Shown here: in pieces, positions 22,843 through 31,338 of the stretch
How positions within the stretch are numbered: the stretch's first letter is position 1
How the letters are laid out: each line of letters begins with the position of its first letter
Source of the DNA: Paenibacillus sp. VTT E-133291
GTDB taxonomy: Bacteria > Bacillota > Bacilli > Paenibacillales > Paenibacillaceae
Assembly: GCF_002264395.1 (NCBI RefSeq)
Contig: NZ_NFVA01000066.1
Location: 1 to 37,698, forward strand
Direction of reading: 5' to 3'
Length of the DNA: 37,698 nucleotides
The notes under the pieces: generated by a model
The model's input: the letters and a program-made list of their open reading frames with translations, nothing else
Told to the model about the DNA's origin: nothing
Databases searched by the model: none
Position numbers and translations under genes: made by a program

Positions 22843-23598
22843 TTACACGCTGACGCCTCCAGCCTCAAGCAAATCACGCACGGCAACACTGACCATGATC
22901 AGGCCTGCTACCGGCGGAACGAAGGCATTACTAGCTGGTGGTTGTTTCGCTTTACGTCGATCCGGCGCATTCTCCGGAACGATCTTGTCCGTAACATCCT
23001 GACGTGGCTTCATTGGCGGCTCGGTTGAGAAAACCACCTTCACGCCTTTCTTGATTCCTTCCTTACGCAGCTTCTGACGAATGACACGCGCAATAGGATC
23101 ATAAGTTGTCTTGGAAATGTCGGCTACCTGGAATCTTGTAGGATCCATTTTGTTGGCAGCGCCCATGCTTGAGATCATTGGAATTCCACGGGACAGACAT
23201 TCTTTGATCAAATGAACCTTATAAATAATCGTATCCGAAGCATCGAGTACATAGTCAGGTTTTAATTTGAACAATTCCTCATAGGTTTCTTCCGTATAGA
23301 ACATGTTGAGCGCAATCGCTTCACAATCGGGGTTGATCAGCTTCACACGTTCTACCATCAGTTCAGCCTTTTTCTGCCCAACCGTGGTGGTGAGAGCATG
23401 AATCTGCCGATTCACATTAGTAATGTCTACCGAATCCTTATCAATCAGAATTAGTCTGCCGATGCCGGTACGTGCCAAAGCCTCAACAGCCATACCGCCA
23501 ACACCGCCGATGCCTAGCACCGCTACCGTGCTGTTCTTCATTATTTCCAGACCTTCCGGCCCGATCGCCAGTTCCGTGCGTGAGAACTGATGTAGCAT
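22843..23598 (-). CDS. tcdA: tRNA threonylcarbamoyladenosine dehydratase TcdA
   Basis: A 251-residue E1-like enzyme (formerly YgdL/YrvM) that uses ATP to cyclise N6-threonylcarbamoyladenosine at position 37 of ANN-decoding tRNAs. The nucleotide-binding 'VAVLGIGGVGGMAVEALARTGIGRLILIDKD' and 'NVNRQIHAL' motifs are clear, as is 'DYVLDASDTIIYK'. The family C-terminus is present. AAGGAGG precedes the ATG at 23598. It lies 66 nt after aspS and is probably cotranscribed, which puts three tRNA-maturation/charging genes under the same T-box. Confidence 0.93.
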   Translation of the reverse strand: MLHQFSRTELAIGPEGLEIMKNSTVAVLGIGGVGGMAVEALARTGIGRLILIDKDSVDITNVNRQIHALTTTVGQKKAELMVERVKLINPDCEAIALNMFYTEETYEELFKLKPDYVLDASDTIIYKVHLIKECLSRGIPMISSMGAANKMDPTRFQVADISKTTYDPIARVIRQKLRKEGIKKGVKVVFSTEPPMKPRQDVTDKIVPENAPDRRKAKQPPASNAFVPPVAGLIMVSVAVRDLLEAGGVSV

Positions 23599-23664
23599 GA
23601 GGTACAGCCTCCTTCAAAAGCTTTGGCGAAGCAGAAATCTGCCTCGCCCGCTTCGATTAGTTAA

Positions 23665-25443
23665 TTATTCTTTTTCTTTCTTCGGTTTAAGCGCCAGCTT
23701 AATGTGCAGCTGCTCCAATTGTGAACCATCTACTGGCGAAGGTGCATCCATAAGCAGGTCTGTTGCACTTGCCGTTTTCGGGAATGCGATGGTTTCACGC
23801 AGATTTGTACGGCCGGTCAGTAGCATAACCAGACGATCTAAACCGAAAGCGATACCGCCGTGTGGAGGTGTACCATATTCGAACGCATCCATCAGGTAGC
23901 CGAACTTCTCATAAGCAACCTCTTTCGTAAATCCAAGGGCTTCGAACATTTTCTCCTGCACTTCGCGTTTGTAAATCCGCATGGAGCCTCCGCCTACTTC
24001 ATAACCGTTCAGAACGATGTCATAAGCTTGTGCACGGATCGCACCTGGATCTGTGTCAAATAGATGCAGATCCTCTTCACGCGGACGAGTGAACGGATGG
24101 TGTTCTGCTACATAACGTTTCTGATCTTCGTCATATCCAAGGAGCGGGAAGTCTGTAACCCAAGCGAACTTGAACACATTATCGTCAATCAGACCGAGCT
24201 GACGTCCAATTTTAACACGAAGGGCGCCTAGAACGTCTGCTACAACCTTTTTATTATCAGCGGAGAAGAGGAGAAGGTCGCCTTCTTCAGCGCCTGTACG
24301 CTCCTTCACAGCCGCAATTTCTTCTTCGGAGAAGAATTTCACAATCGGCCCTTTGAATTCGCCGTCTTTCACTTGAATCCATGCCAAACCTTTCGCGCCA
24401 TAGCGAGCAGCATAAGGTCCGAGTTCATCGATTTCTTTACGAGTCCAAGTGCCACAGCCTTTAGCGTTTAGACATTTCACTTCGCCGCCTTTTTCGATTA
24501 CAGAAGCGAATACCTTAACACCGCTAGTAGCAACAATATCGTTCATTTCTACAAGCTCTAATCCAAAACGCAGATCAGGTTTGTCAGAACCGTATTTGCC
24601 CATAGCCTCAGCATAAGTCAAACGTTGGAACGGAAGCTCGATATCTGCGCCTACAGTTTCCTTGAACAGACGCTGCATCAGCTTCTCCATCATACCAAGC
24701 AGCTCATCTTGTGACAGGAATGAAGTCTCAATGTCGACTTGAGTGAATTCAGGCTGACGGTCAGCACGCAAATCTTCATCACGGAAACAACGAGCAATTT
24801 GGTAATAGCGCTCAACGCCGCCCACCATCAATAATTGCTTGTAGATTTGTGGAGATTGCGGCAAAGCGAAGAATTCGCCTTCATGCACACGGCTTGGTAC
24901 CAGATAATCACGCGCGCCTTCCGGTGAGCTTTTAGTTAGGATCGGTGTTTCAACGTCGATGAATCCTTCACTGTCAAGGAAATCCCGGAAAATCTTAGAA
25001 GCTTTCGAGCGAAGCAGCAAGGTTCTTTGCATCTCTGGACGACGAAGGTCCAAATAACGATATTTGAGACGCAGAGACTCGTCTACTTCCACACCATCTT
25101 CGATGAAGAACGGAGGTGTCTTAGCTGCGTTCAGCACTTCGATATCCGTAATTTGCACTTCAATTTCACCTGTTGGCAGGTTGCGGTTAACGGTTTCCTC
25201 ATCACGTTTAACAACTTTACCTTTAACAGCCAGAACGTATTCACTACGAACCTTATCAGCAATTTGTAAGGCTTCGCCAGAGTAGTCTGGGTTAAATACA
25301 ACTTGCACAATACCGCTTCTGTCACGCAGATCAATAAATAGTACGCCCCCGAGGTCGCGGCGGGTCTGCACCCATCCGTTCAAGGTTACCGTCTGTCCAA
25401 TATGTTCTGGTGTTAACTGTCCACACTGATGACTTCTTTGCAT
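23665..25443 (-). CDS. aspS: Aspartyl-tRNA synthetase
   Basis: A 592-residue class II synthetase of the bacterial AspRS type. It has an N-terminal OB-fold anticodon-binding domain ('VTLNGWVQTRRDLGGVLFIDLRDRSGIVQVV'), motif 2 'RCFRDEDLRADRQPEFTQVDIE', the bacterial GAD insertion in the middle, and motif 3 'GIAFGLDRLVMLLTGR'. Length and architecture are typical. GAAGGGGAATG precedes the ATG. It follows hisS after 81 nt in the same operon; whether it charges tRNA-Asn as well depends on residues I did not score. Confidence 0.96.
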   Translation of the reverse strand: MQRSHQCGQLTPEHIGQTVTLNGWVQTRRDLGGVLFIDLRDRSGIVQVVFNPDYSGEALQIADKVRSEYVLAVKGKVVKRDEETVNRNLPTGEIEVQITDIEVLNAAKTPPFFIEDGVEVDESLRLKYRYLDLRRPEMQRTLLLRSKASKIFRDFLDSEGFIDVETPILTKSSPEGARDYLVPSRVHEGEFFALPQSPQIYKQLLMVGGVERYYQIARCFRDEDLRADRQPEFTQVDIETSFLSQDELLGMMEKLMQRLFKETVGADIELPFQRLTYAEAMGKYGSDKPDLRFGLELVEMNDIVATSGVKVFASVIEKGGEVKCLNAKGCGTWTRKEIDELGPYAARYGAKGLAWIQVKDGEFKGPIVKFFSEEEIAAVKERTGAEEGDLLLFSADNKKVVADVLGALRVKIGRQLGLIDDNVFKFAWVTDFPLLGYDEDQKRYVAEHHPFTRPREEDLHLFDTDPGAIRAQAYDIVLNGYEVGGGSMRIYKREVQEKMFEALGFTKEVAYEKFGYLMDAFEYGTPPHGGIAFGLDRLVMLLTGRTNLRETIAFPKTASATDLLMDAPSPVDGSQLEQLHIKLALKPKKEKE

Positions 25444-25524
25444 AATTTATCATTCCCCTTCATGGTTAAAAATACATTTTTAATCTTTCTCTATACAGTC
25501 ACCCTAAGACGTTAGTCAGATGGT

Positions 25525-26778
25525 CTAAACTAGTGCCTGACCCAGCTCTTCCAGCTTCACCGTGCGCTGCTCCCCTGTGTTCATCGACTTCACGGTAATC
25601 ACACCATTCTTCAGCTCATCTTCGCCAAGAATCGCAGTATAACGTGCCGACATACGGTCTGCCGATTTCATCTGTGCCTTCATTTTCCGGCCTAGGTAGT
25701 CACGTTCTGCTGAGTACCCTTGGCTACGCAGAATATATAGTTGCTTAGAGATTTCGATATCAGCTTCTTCACCGAGAGCTACAAAGTACACATCCAGTGG
25801 CTTCGCCGTCTCCAGCTCTACCTTCTGATCCTCCAAAATGAGGAGAATTCGTTCAAGTCCAATCCCAAAACCAATACCCGGTTGATCCGGTCCACCAATT
25901 TCTTCAACCAAACCGTTGTACCGGCCTCCGCCGCCCACGGTATCAATCGAACCAATACCTGCTGCTTTATATTCAAACGCTGTATGCGTGTAATAATCCA
26001 GTCCTCTTACAAGGCGAGGGTTAATGGTGAATTCCACACCCATGATATCAAGGTGCATCTTCACCTTCTCAAAATGAGCGGTGCACTCTTCGTCCAGACT
26101 ATCCAAAATGGAAGGCGCATCTGTAAATTTATCTTGATCGACCTTACAATCCAGCACGCGAAGCGGATTACGCTCCATACGACGCTGACAGTCACTGCAA
26201 AGGGTATCCTTCATAGGTCTTAAGAAACCCAATAGTTTCTCCCGATAAGCTGCACGGCTAGGTGCATTACCGACAGAATTGATTTCCACTCTTACATCCT
26301 TAAGGCCAAGATCCTTATAGAATTGATAGCCTAAGGATACTACTTCCGCATCAATAGCCGGATCCACAGCTCCAAAAGCCTCAATACCAAACTGATGGAA
26401 TTGACGATATCTGCCTGCCTGTGGACGCTCATAACGGAACATAGGTCCGATATAATACAGCTTACTTACATCAGGTTCACCGTAAAGCTTGTTCTGAACA
26501 TAAGCTCTAACGACACCCGCCGTTCCTTCTGGACGAAGCGCCAGATCACGATCGCCTTTATCCTTGAAAGTGTACATCTCGCCTTCTACAATATCCGTTG
26601 TTTCGCCTACTCCACGCTCGAATAACCCCGTGTGCTCGAACATCGGTGTACGGATTTCACGGTAATTGAAACGACGGCATAAATCTCTAGCCTTCCCCTC
26701 AATATACTGCCATTTCTCCACAGCTCCCGGAAGCACATCCTGCGTTCCTGTAGGTTTCTCGAATCTTTCTTTAGCCAC
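25525..26778 (-). CDS. hisS: Histidyl-tRNA synthetase
   Basis: A 417-residue class II synthetase with the HisRS N-terminus 'FEKPTGTQDVLPG', motif 2 'YIGPMFRYERPQAGRYRQFHQFGIEAFG', 'LRPEGTAGVVRAY', the histidine-binding 'RGLDYYTHTAFE', and motif 3 'GIGFGIGLERILL'. The C-terminal anticodon domain is complete. The start is GTG at 26778 with AGGAGGGA 7-8 nt upstream. It is the first gene of the T-box-controlled unit with aspS and tcdA. Confidence 0.96.
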   Translation of the reverse strand: MAKERFEKPTGTQDVLPGAVEKWQYIEGKARDLCRRFNYREIRTPMFEHTGLFERGVGETTDIVEGEMYTFKDKGDRDLALRPEGTAGVVRAYVQNKLYGEPDVSKLYYIGPMFRYERPQAGRYRQFHQFGIEAFGAVDPAIDAEVVSLGYQFYKDLGLKDVRVEINSVGNAPSRAAYREKLLGFLRPMKDTLCSDCQRRMERNPLRVLDCKVDQDKFTDAPSILDSLDEECTAHFEKVKMHLDIMGVEFTINPRLVRGLDYYTHTAFEYKAAGIGSIDTVGGGGRYNGLVEEIGGPDQPGIGFGIGLERILLILEDQKVELETAKPLDVYFVALGEEADIEISKQLYILRSQGYSAERDYLGRKMKAQMKSADRMSARYTAILGEDELKNGVITVKSMNTGEQRTVKLEELGQALV

Positions 26779-26847
26779 AGTCTATCCCTCCTAAAAAATA
26801 CCCCTCTAAATCTGCTCTCTTCATCACTTCATCAGGCTAAACAAAAC

Positions 26848-27203
26848 AAAAAATCCCCCGCCCTGTTTATAAAAAACAGGGACGAGGGATTATCATAACC
26901 AATAATACACCCGTGGTACCACCCACATTCCGGACCAGAACCATTCTGAATCCGCTCAAAGCGGTTAACGCCCGCCTACGCATAACGGCTACTGATCGCG
27001 GCAATATGCATTGCCCACTTTCGCCGTACGTTCTCGGGGAGGTCATTCATTCGCTCATCAACAGAATCCTTGCAGCCAAGCAGAAACGATAGATCATCCA
27101 TTGTACTGGATATCATCTGAATCTACAGGGGATTCCTCTCTGGCGTTGTGGGTCCTCGAATTACTTGTTCCCGTCATCAAAACCATATGATAAAATCGTA
27201 TAT
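26848..27203 (-). promoter_or_regulatory. T-box leader of the hisS-aspS operon
   Basis: On the minus strand the T-box core GGGTGGTACCACGGG (about 26911-26925) precedes a terminator hairpin TCCCTCGTCCCTG...CAGGGCGGGGGA with a U-run (26851-26889). The upstream Stem I carries the distal-loop motif AGAGAGG and a long paired region. Uncharged tRNA would stabilise the antiterminator and allow readthrough. I could not place the specifier codon with confidence; GAT and ATC triplets occur near 27085-27100, and no clear CAC/CAT is seen. The rest of the 26779-27467 gap holds the promoter and the next gene's terminator. Confidence 0.92.
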
Positions 27204-27209
27204 TTTTAA

Positions 27210-27238
27210 ATTCTACTGAACTACTGTGCTAAAGTCAA
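27210..27238 (-). promoter_or_regulatory. Sigma-A promoter of the hisS T-box unit
   Basis: On the minus strand TTGACT (27238-27233) and TAGAAT (27215-27210) are separated by exactly 17 nt. Transcription would begin near 27203, just before the T-box Stem I. Confidence 0.75.
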
Positions 27239-27307
27239 GGCAGGAAATGCGAAGCTGAATAAAAAATTCGACAACTTTCAACTTTTGACCTTTAACTTCA
27301 ACTGTTA

Positions 27308-27342
27308 CAAAAAAAATGACCTGCAGCCGAATGCTGCAGGTC
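27308..27342 (-). terminator. Terminator after the 149-aa gene
   Basis: Perfect 10-bp stem GACCTGCAGC / GCTGCAGGTC with a 5-nt loop; on the minus strand it is followed by eight U. Confidence 0.93.
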
Positions 27343-27467
27343 CATCATCATATATTATTAAAAAGGGGGTCATGCCTTTATTATAAACACGCTATATTAA
27401 GGAAACATGTATGTAATATTACGATTATATTACATTCATGAAAGCGGTTTATTTTAATAGATTGCTG

Positions 27468-27917
27468 TTAATCAAATTGCTCCACAAATGCCCCTTTGCC
27501 CCGAAGGGTTTCCACAACCTCATTATAATTCTCTTCTGCGACACTTAGGTCCATCACATAACGAAGTTCACTTAAATCCCCATCTTCGAGCTCACCATCT
27601 GCTACATCCGCACTAAGCTGGTCTTCATCCACGCTATAATGGGTCTCAGGTTCATCACGCGTTTCTGAGGCGGCAACACCAGGGGCCAACATAGCTCCAG
27701 CTGCCGGAGTGCTGCCCGTTCCAAGCGTCCCTACTGTACCAGCCGCTAACGTCGTATTACTAAACGGGGCTATCGGAAACAGAATTCTACGATCTTCCCC
27801 AATAGGGTCCGTGAGCGGCCATACCTCCAAGCCATCTACCTTATAACTAATCAATGCTATTTTAGCACCTTCTGCTTCATTTTCCGTTCTAAAATATGCT
27901 TGGATTTTTCTGGTCAT
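27468..27917 (-). CDS. Hypothetical protein with Ala/Gly/Thr-rich centre
   Basis: This 149-residue protein has no family I recognise. Residues 1-55 look like a small alpha/beta fold ('MTRKIQAYFRTENEAEGAKIALISYK'), reminiscent of general-stress proteins of the YflT/17M type, but this is a loose similarity. The centre (about 55-80) is Ala/Gly/Thr/Pro-rich and may be flexible, and the C-terminus is acidic. The start is the ATG at 27917: AAGGAGG is 8 nt from it but only 2 nt from the ATG two codons earlier. It lies 43 nt downstream of the DJ-1/PfpI gene, so the two are probably cotranscribed. Confidence 0.7.
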   Translation of the reverse strand: MTRKIQAYFRTENEAEGAKIALISYKVDGLEVWPLTDPIGEDRRILFPIAPFSNTTLAAGTVGTLGTGSTPAAGAMLAPGVAASETRDEPETHYSVDEDQLSADVADGELEDGDLSELRYVMDLSVAEENYNEVVETLRGKGAFVEQFD

Positions 27918-27960
27918 TACCATTACCTCCTTAGATTATAAGACTCAGTGTTATAAATTG

Positions 27961-28470
27961 CTATTTCAGGACCTTCAAAATTTCACGAACGAAGGCAGGC
28001 TCATCTTTCGGGGTACGTGAAGTAATGTAATTACGATCAACTACCACCTCTTCATTTTTAAACTCCGCACCGGCGTTCACAACATCATCTTTCAACGGAG
28101 GATAACAGGTGATGGTACGTCCTTTGAGCAAGTCTGCACTGATCAGAATTTGGGGTCCGTGGCAAATAGAAGCGATAGGCTTACCAGCTTCGTTTGCTTC
28201 TTTCACAAACTTCAAAATATCTGCATTTTGCCGTAAATTTTCTGGGGAAGAGCCTCCAGGAATTACTATCGCGTCATAATTACCTGCTTCAACGTCAGCT
28301 ATAGCTTTATCGGCTGCGTAGGAGACCTCCTTCTTTTTGCCCAGTAAGGTCTCACCTTTCTTTAAACCAATAATGTCAGCTTGATGTCCTGCCTTTATAA
28401 CTTCATCGTAAGGGACCTTCATCTCAGAATCTTCAAAATCATTAGCTAGTAAAAATGCAACATTACTCAT
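27961..28470 (-). CDS. DJ-1/PfpI family protein (type 1 glutamine amidotransferase-like)
   Basis: A 169-residue member of the DJ-1/PfpI superfamily, similar to B. subtilis YfkM/YraA. The nucleophile elbow is 'SICHGPQIL' with Cys103-His104, and 'DAIVIPGGSSPENLR' is the conserved preceding strand-loop. Members are linked to carbonyl stress, protein deglycation claims or peptidase activity; the activity here cannot be told from sequence. GAGAGGAGAA precedes the ATG. With the 149-aa gene downstream it may form a small stress unit. Confidence 0.88.
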   Translation of the reverse strand: MSNVAFLLANDFEDSEMKVPYDEVIKAGHQADIIGLKKGETLLGKKKEVSYAADKAIADVEAGNYDAIVIPGGSSPENLRQNADILKFVKEANEAGKPIASICHGPQILISADLLKGRTITCYPPLKDDVVNAGAEFKNEEVVVDRNYITSRTPKDEPAFVREILKVLK

Positions 28471-28567
28471 GTGATAAGTTCTCCTCTCTGCTTGTGCAAA
28501 TGAATAGGTACTTATTGATCTTTCTTGTCGTCTATTACCCTTATCACAATGATTTCTAACCTCTAAT

Positions 28568-28774
28568 CAGAAAATATCCCCGGCTAACCGCATCAAAAAG
28601 CCGCCTCCACCACCCATTTCAGGTACGCGGTAAGCGATTACGGCTTCTTCCTTTAATCACCTGAGATTCAATTTCATCTTCCGGCTTTTTGGCTAATGCA
28701 TAGGCTTCTACGGGACTCCCTGTCGCTAGTACCGGGATACTTCTCCATACCCATGCCTTCTGTGAATGTCTCAT
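28568..28774 (-). pseudogene. Small decayed gene or frameshifted ORF
   Basis: AAGGAG lies 7 nt before an ATG at 28774 that opens a 51-codon frame ending at 28619 ('SIPVLATGSPVEAYALAKK' and 'PEDEIESQVIK' inside). Just before its stop the +1/-1 frame continues protein-like sequence, 'EEAVIAYRVPEM' followed by a Gly-run and 'FLMRLAGDIF', to TGA at 28568-28570. A single frameshift near 28650 would join them into a ~68-aa protein. I do not recognise the family. The remaining gap to 29050 has no other gene I can support. Confidence 0.4.
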
Positions 28775-29050
28775 TGCTAAGCTCCTTGCATCGTGCGGGA
28801 TAACTGTCTACCTTTAGTTTATCCAGCTCCAAGAGGGTCTATCCGCGCAAGTATCTACTTACAACAACAGAAACAAGCAGACTTTTAGGCGCAGGACACT
28901 TGTAGCCATCAGAAAAAGGAGGCTTACTGGAATTTAGGCTATACTGTTTGATCCGGGTTTGTGCTCCCCCAATGGGTTCGCTTTTGCTGAGCGCAATATG
29001 TAGAATAGGCGTATCAAGACAACTGTAGCGAGGTGGAAATAATTAACAGC

Positions 29051-29743
29051 ATGGATAAAAGAGTGCTGGTCGTAGACGATGAATACTCTATCGTGACAGC
29101 AATCGCCTATGCATTGCGGCGGGAAGGCTTTCAGGTCGAAACGGCCGCTGACGGCGAAGCCGCGCTTAGGCTTGCCGAATCGTTCCAGCCGCAAGTGTTC
29201 GTACTGGACGTCATGATGCCAGGGCTGTCTGGTTATGATGTGTGCCGTCGGCTGGAGAACCGGAGAGGGATTGGCATACTGCTGCTCACGGTCAAGAACG
29301 ACATTGTAGACAAAGTACTTGGTCTGGAGCTGGGGGCTGATGATTATATGACCAAGCCGTTCGATATTCGGGAGCTCGTCGCCCGAGTTAGAGCGCTGCA
29401 CCGTCGTGTCGAGAAAAGCGTGGAACATGCTCCCTCCGACAGTCCCATCATGATTGGTGCGGTGACAGTGAATCCGTCACATCGAGACGTACAGGTGGCG
29501 GGTGAGAAGGTGGGGCTGACGCCCAAAGAATTCGAGCTGCTACACCTGCTCGTCCTCCATTCGGAACGGGTATACACGCGCGAGGAACTGCTGGATCTTG
29601 TCTGGGGGCTCGACTATGACGGGGGCACACGCACGGTCGACATTCATATACAGCGCATCCGTAGTAAGCTTGGCGACAAAGGTCAACATCTGCTCCAGAC
29701 CGTATACGGAGTAGGTTACAAGGCCACCCGGGAGTCCGTATGA
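29051..29743 (+). CDS. OmpR-family response regulator
   Basis: A 230-residue two-component regulator. The receiver domain (1-120) has the acidic pair in 'VLVVDDE', phospho-acceptor Asp53 in 'VLDVMMPG', the switch residue in 'LLLTVKND' and Lys102 in 'MTKPFD'. The C-terminal winged helix has 'GLTPKEFELLHLLVLHSERVYTREELLDLVWG' and 'RTVDIHIQRIRSKLGD'. The frame opens at GTG 29033; I prefer the ATG at 29051 (MDKRVLVVDDE), although GAGGTGG is rather far from it. It overlaps the sensor kinase by 4 nt (ATGA). The three-gene plus-strand group looks richer in G+C than its neighbours. Confidence 0.9.
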   Translation: MDKRVLVVDDEYSIVTAIAYALRREGFQVETAADGEAALRLAESFQPQVFVLDVMMPGLSGYDVCRRLENRRGIGILLLTVKNDIVDKVLGLELGADDYMTKPFDIRELVARVRALHRRVEKSVEHAPSDSPIMIGAVTVNPSHRDVQVAGEKVGLTPKEFELLHLLVLHSERVYTREELLDLVWGLDYDGGTRTVDIHIQRIRSKLGDKGQHLLQTVYGVGYKATRESV

Positions 29744-31209
29744 AGGTGAGCTTACGATGGAAGTTCTCCCTGCTGCTCGCTGGCCTCCTGTTGTTCACGG
29801 TGAGCGTACTTAGTGTGCTAGTACTACGCAGTATCCGTCACAACCAACGCATTGGACTAGAGCGTGAAATGGCGGAGATGACGAACCGCGCCGAATTGAC
29901 GGTGAAGATGAGCTACTTGTCCGGGGAACAGGTTAGCTTGAAGGCATTCATGAAATATCGTGGCATGGATCTTTCCAATCGATTAGGGCAATCCAACGGA
30001 CTGCACGTCCGCCTGTACGATGAGACCGGTGTCGAGATCGGGAATTCACTGCCTCTCGTTCCTTCCCCTGCTCTGCCGGATGCGCTGCAGTATGCACTCC
30101 AGGGCAAGATCGCTTATTCGGACGTTCAGGACGTGCTATATTATTTCACACCCCTCATGTTCGAGGAACAAATGATCGCTGTAGTTGAATTCCAGAAACC
30201 CGTGGGCGAGCTGCACGCCTTTTACCGGCAGACAAAAACAATGTTCCTCCTATCCGGCTCCATCGTTCTGTTAGCCAGCTTCCTGCTTGGCTTCCTCTAT
30301 GTCTACCGACAATCTAAAGCTATAACTCGGCTCAAGCAGACGGCGAACAACATTGGAGCAGGAGCGTATATTGATCATGCACCGCTAGTCCGTAAGGATG
30401 AACTTGGCGACTTAAGCGAGGGCATTTATAGGATGAGCCGTGAGATTGAATCGAGCATGAAGAAGTTAGAAACGGAGAAAGCGAAGCTATCGCTTGTCGT
30501 AGACAAGCTGCAAGTGTTGGAGCAGCAACAGAAGCAATTCATTAATAATATTAGTCATGAACTTAAGACACCTCTCACTTCTATTACTGCATATGCCGAT
30601 CTACTGGAGCTGTACCCAGATGATCCTTTACTGCTTCAGCAAGCGATTGAAAGCATTCGCAAGGAATCGTCTAGACTACACAAGCTAGTGGAAAACGCGC
30701 TGCGCCTTGCCTCACTCGAGAAGTACGAATTCGAATACCAGGCTGAAGCCGTGTCACTTGATATCGTGCTGGACGAGCTGGTCTCTCTGATGAAAGGCAA
30801 GGCCGACAAATTCGGACTAACCTTTCAGCTTCACACAGTACCAGCCACCATATGGGCGGAACGCGAGAGTTTAATACACATCTTCGTTAATTTGCTGGAC
30901 AACGCGATCAAATACAACGTCCCCGGTGGAAGCGTCAATATTCGATTGTATACCGAACAGAATCAGGCAAAGGTAGAAATTGTTGATACGGGAATTGGCA
31001 TTCCTTCTGAATCCCAGGAACGTATTTTTGAACCCTTCTACACCGCGAACAAGGCGCGTTCAAAAGAAACGAGAGGAAGTGGCTTGGGACTTGCTCTCGT
31101 TCAGCAATGGGTGGAGAAGCAAAAAGGAATCATACAATTGAAACGGTCGGACACCACTGGAAGCATGTTTGAAGTACAGTTTCCTCTCTATCATCATGAT
31201 TCTGTATAA
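29740..31209 (+). CDS. Membrane sensor histidine kinase
   Basis: A 489-residue HisKA-type kinase partner of the response regulator. Membrane segments lie at about 8-30 and 168-190, enclosing a ~135-residue extracytoplasmic sensor region with no recognised fold; a HAMP-like linker follows. The H-box is 'NNISHELKTPLTSITAYADLL' with His273, the N-box 'NLLDNAIKYN', G1 'DTGIGIP' and G2 'RGSGLGLALVQQW'. The signal is unknown; the downstream lipoprotein suggests an envelope-related stimulus. Translation is coupled to the regulator through ATGA. Confidence 0.92.
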   Translation: MKVSLRWKFSLLLAGLLLFTVSVLSVLVLRSIRHNQRIGLEREMAEMTNRAELTVKMSYLSGEQVSLKAFMKYRGMDLSNRLGQSNGLHVRLYDETGVEIGNSLPLVPSPALPDALQYALQGKIAYSDVQDVLYYFTPLMFEEQMIAVVEFQKPVGELHAFYRQTKTMFLLSGSIVLLASFLLGFLYVYRQSKAITRLKQTANNIGAGAYIDHAPLVRKDELGDLSEGIYRMSREIESSMKKLETEKAKLSLVVDKLQVLEQQQKQFINNISHELKTPLTSITAYADLLELYPDDPLLLQQAIESIRKESSRLHKLVENALRLASLEKYEFEYQAEAVSLDIVLDELVSLMKGKADKFGLTFQLHTVPATIWAERESLIHIFVNLLDNAIKYNVPGGSVNIRLYTEQNQAKVEIVDTGIGIPSESQERIFEPFYTANKARSKETRGSGLGLALVQQWVEKQKGIIQLKRSDTTGSMFEVQFPLYHHDSV

Positions 31210-31338
31210 GTCCAACTTCTCCCTCCGCCAAGTCTCGGTACGTTTACAACTTGGAAACAATTCGAAATATTGTGGAGACATCCTGTTGGTACACTCTTAT
31301 CAGATTTATAACACAACTTAGAAGGAGATACATTAATC

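Noticed and set aside
25741..26223. 160-codon plus-strand frame antisense to hisS
   Set aside because: It lies wholly inside hisS, has no ribosome-binding site and no recognisable protein features; hisS is certain on the other strand.
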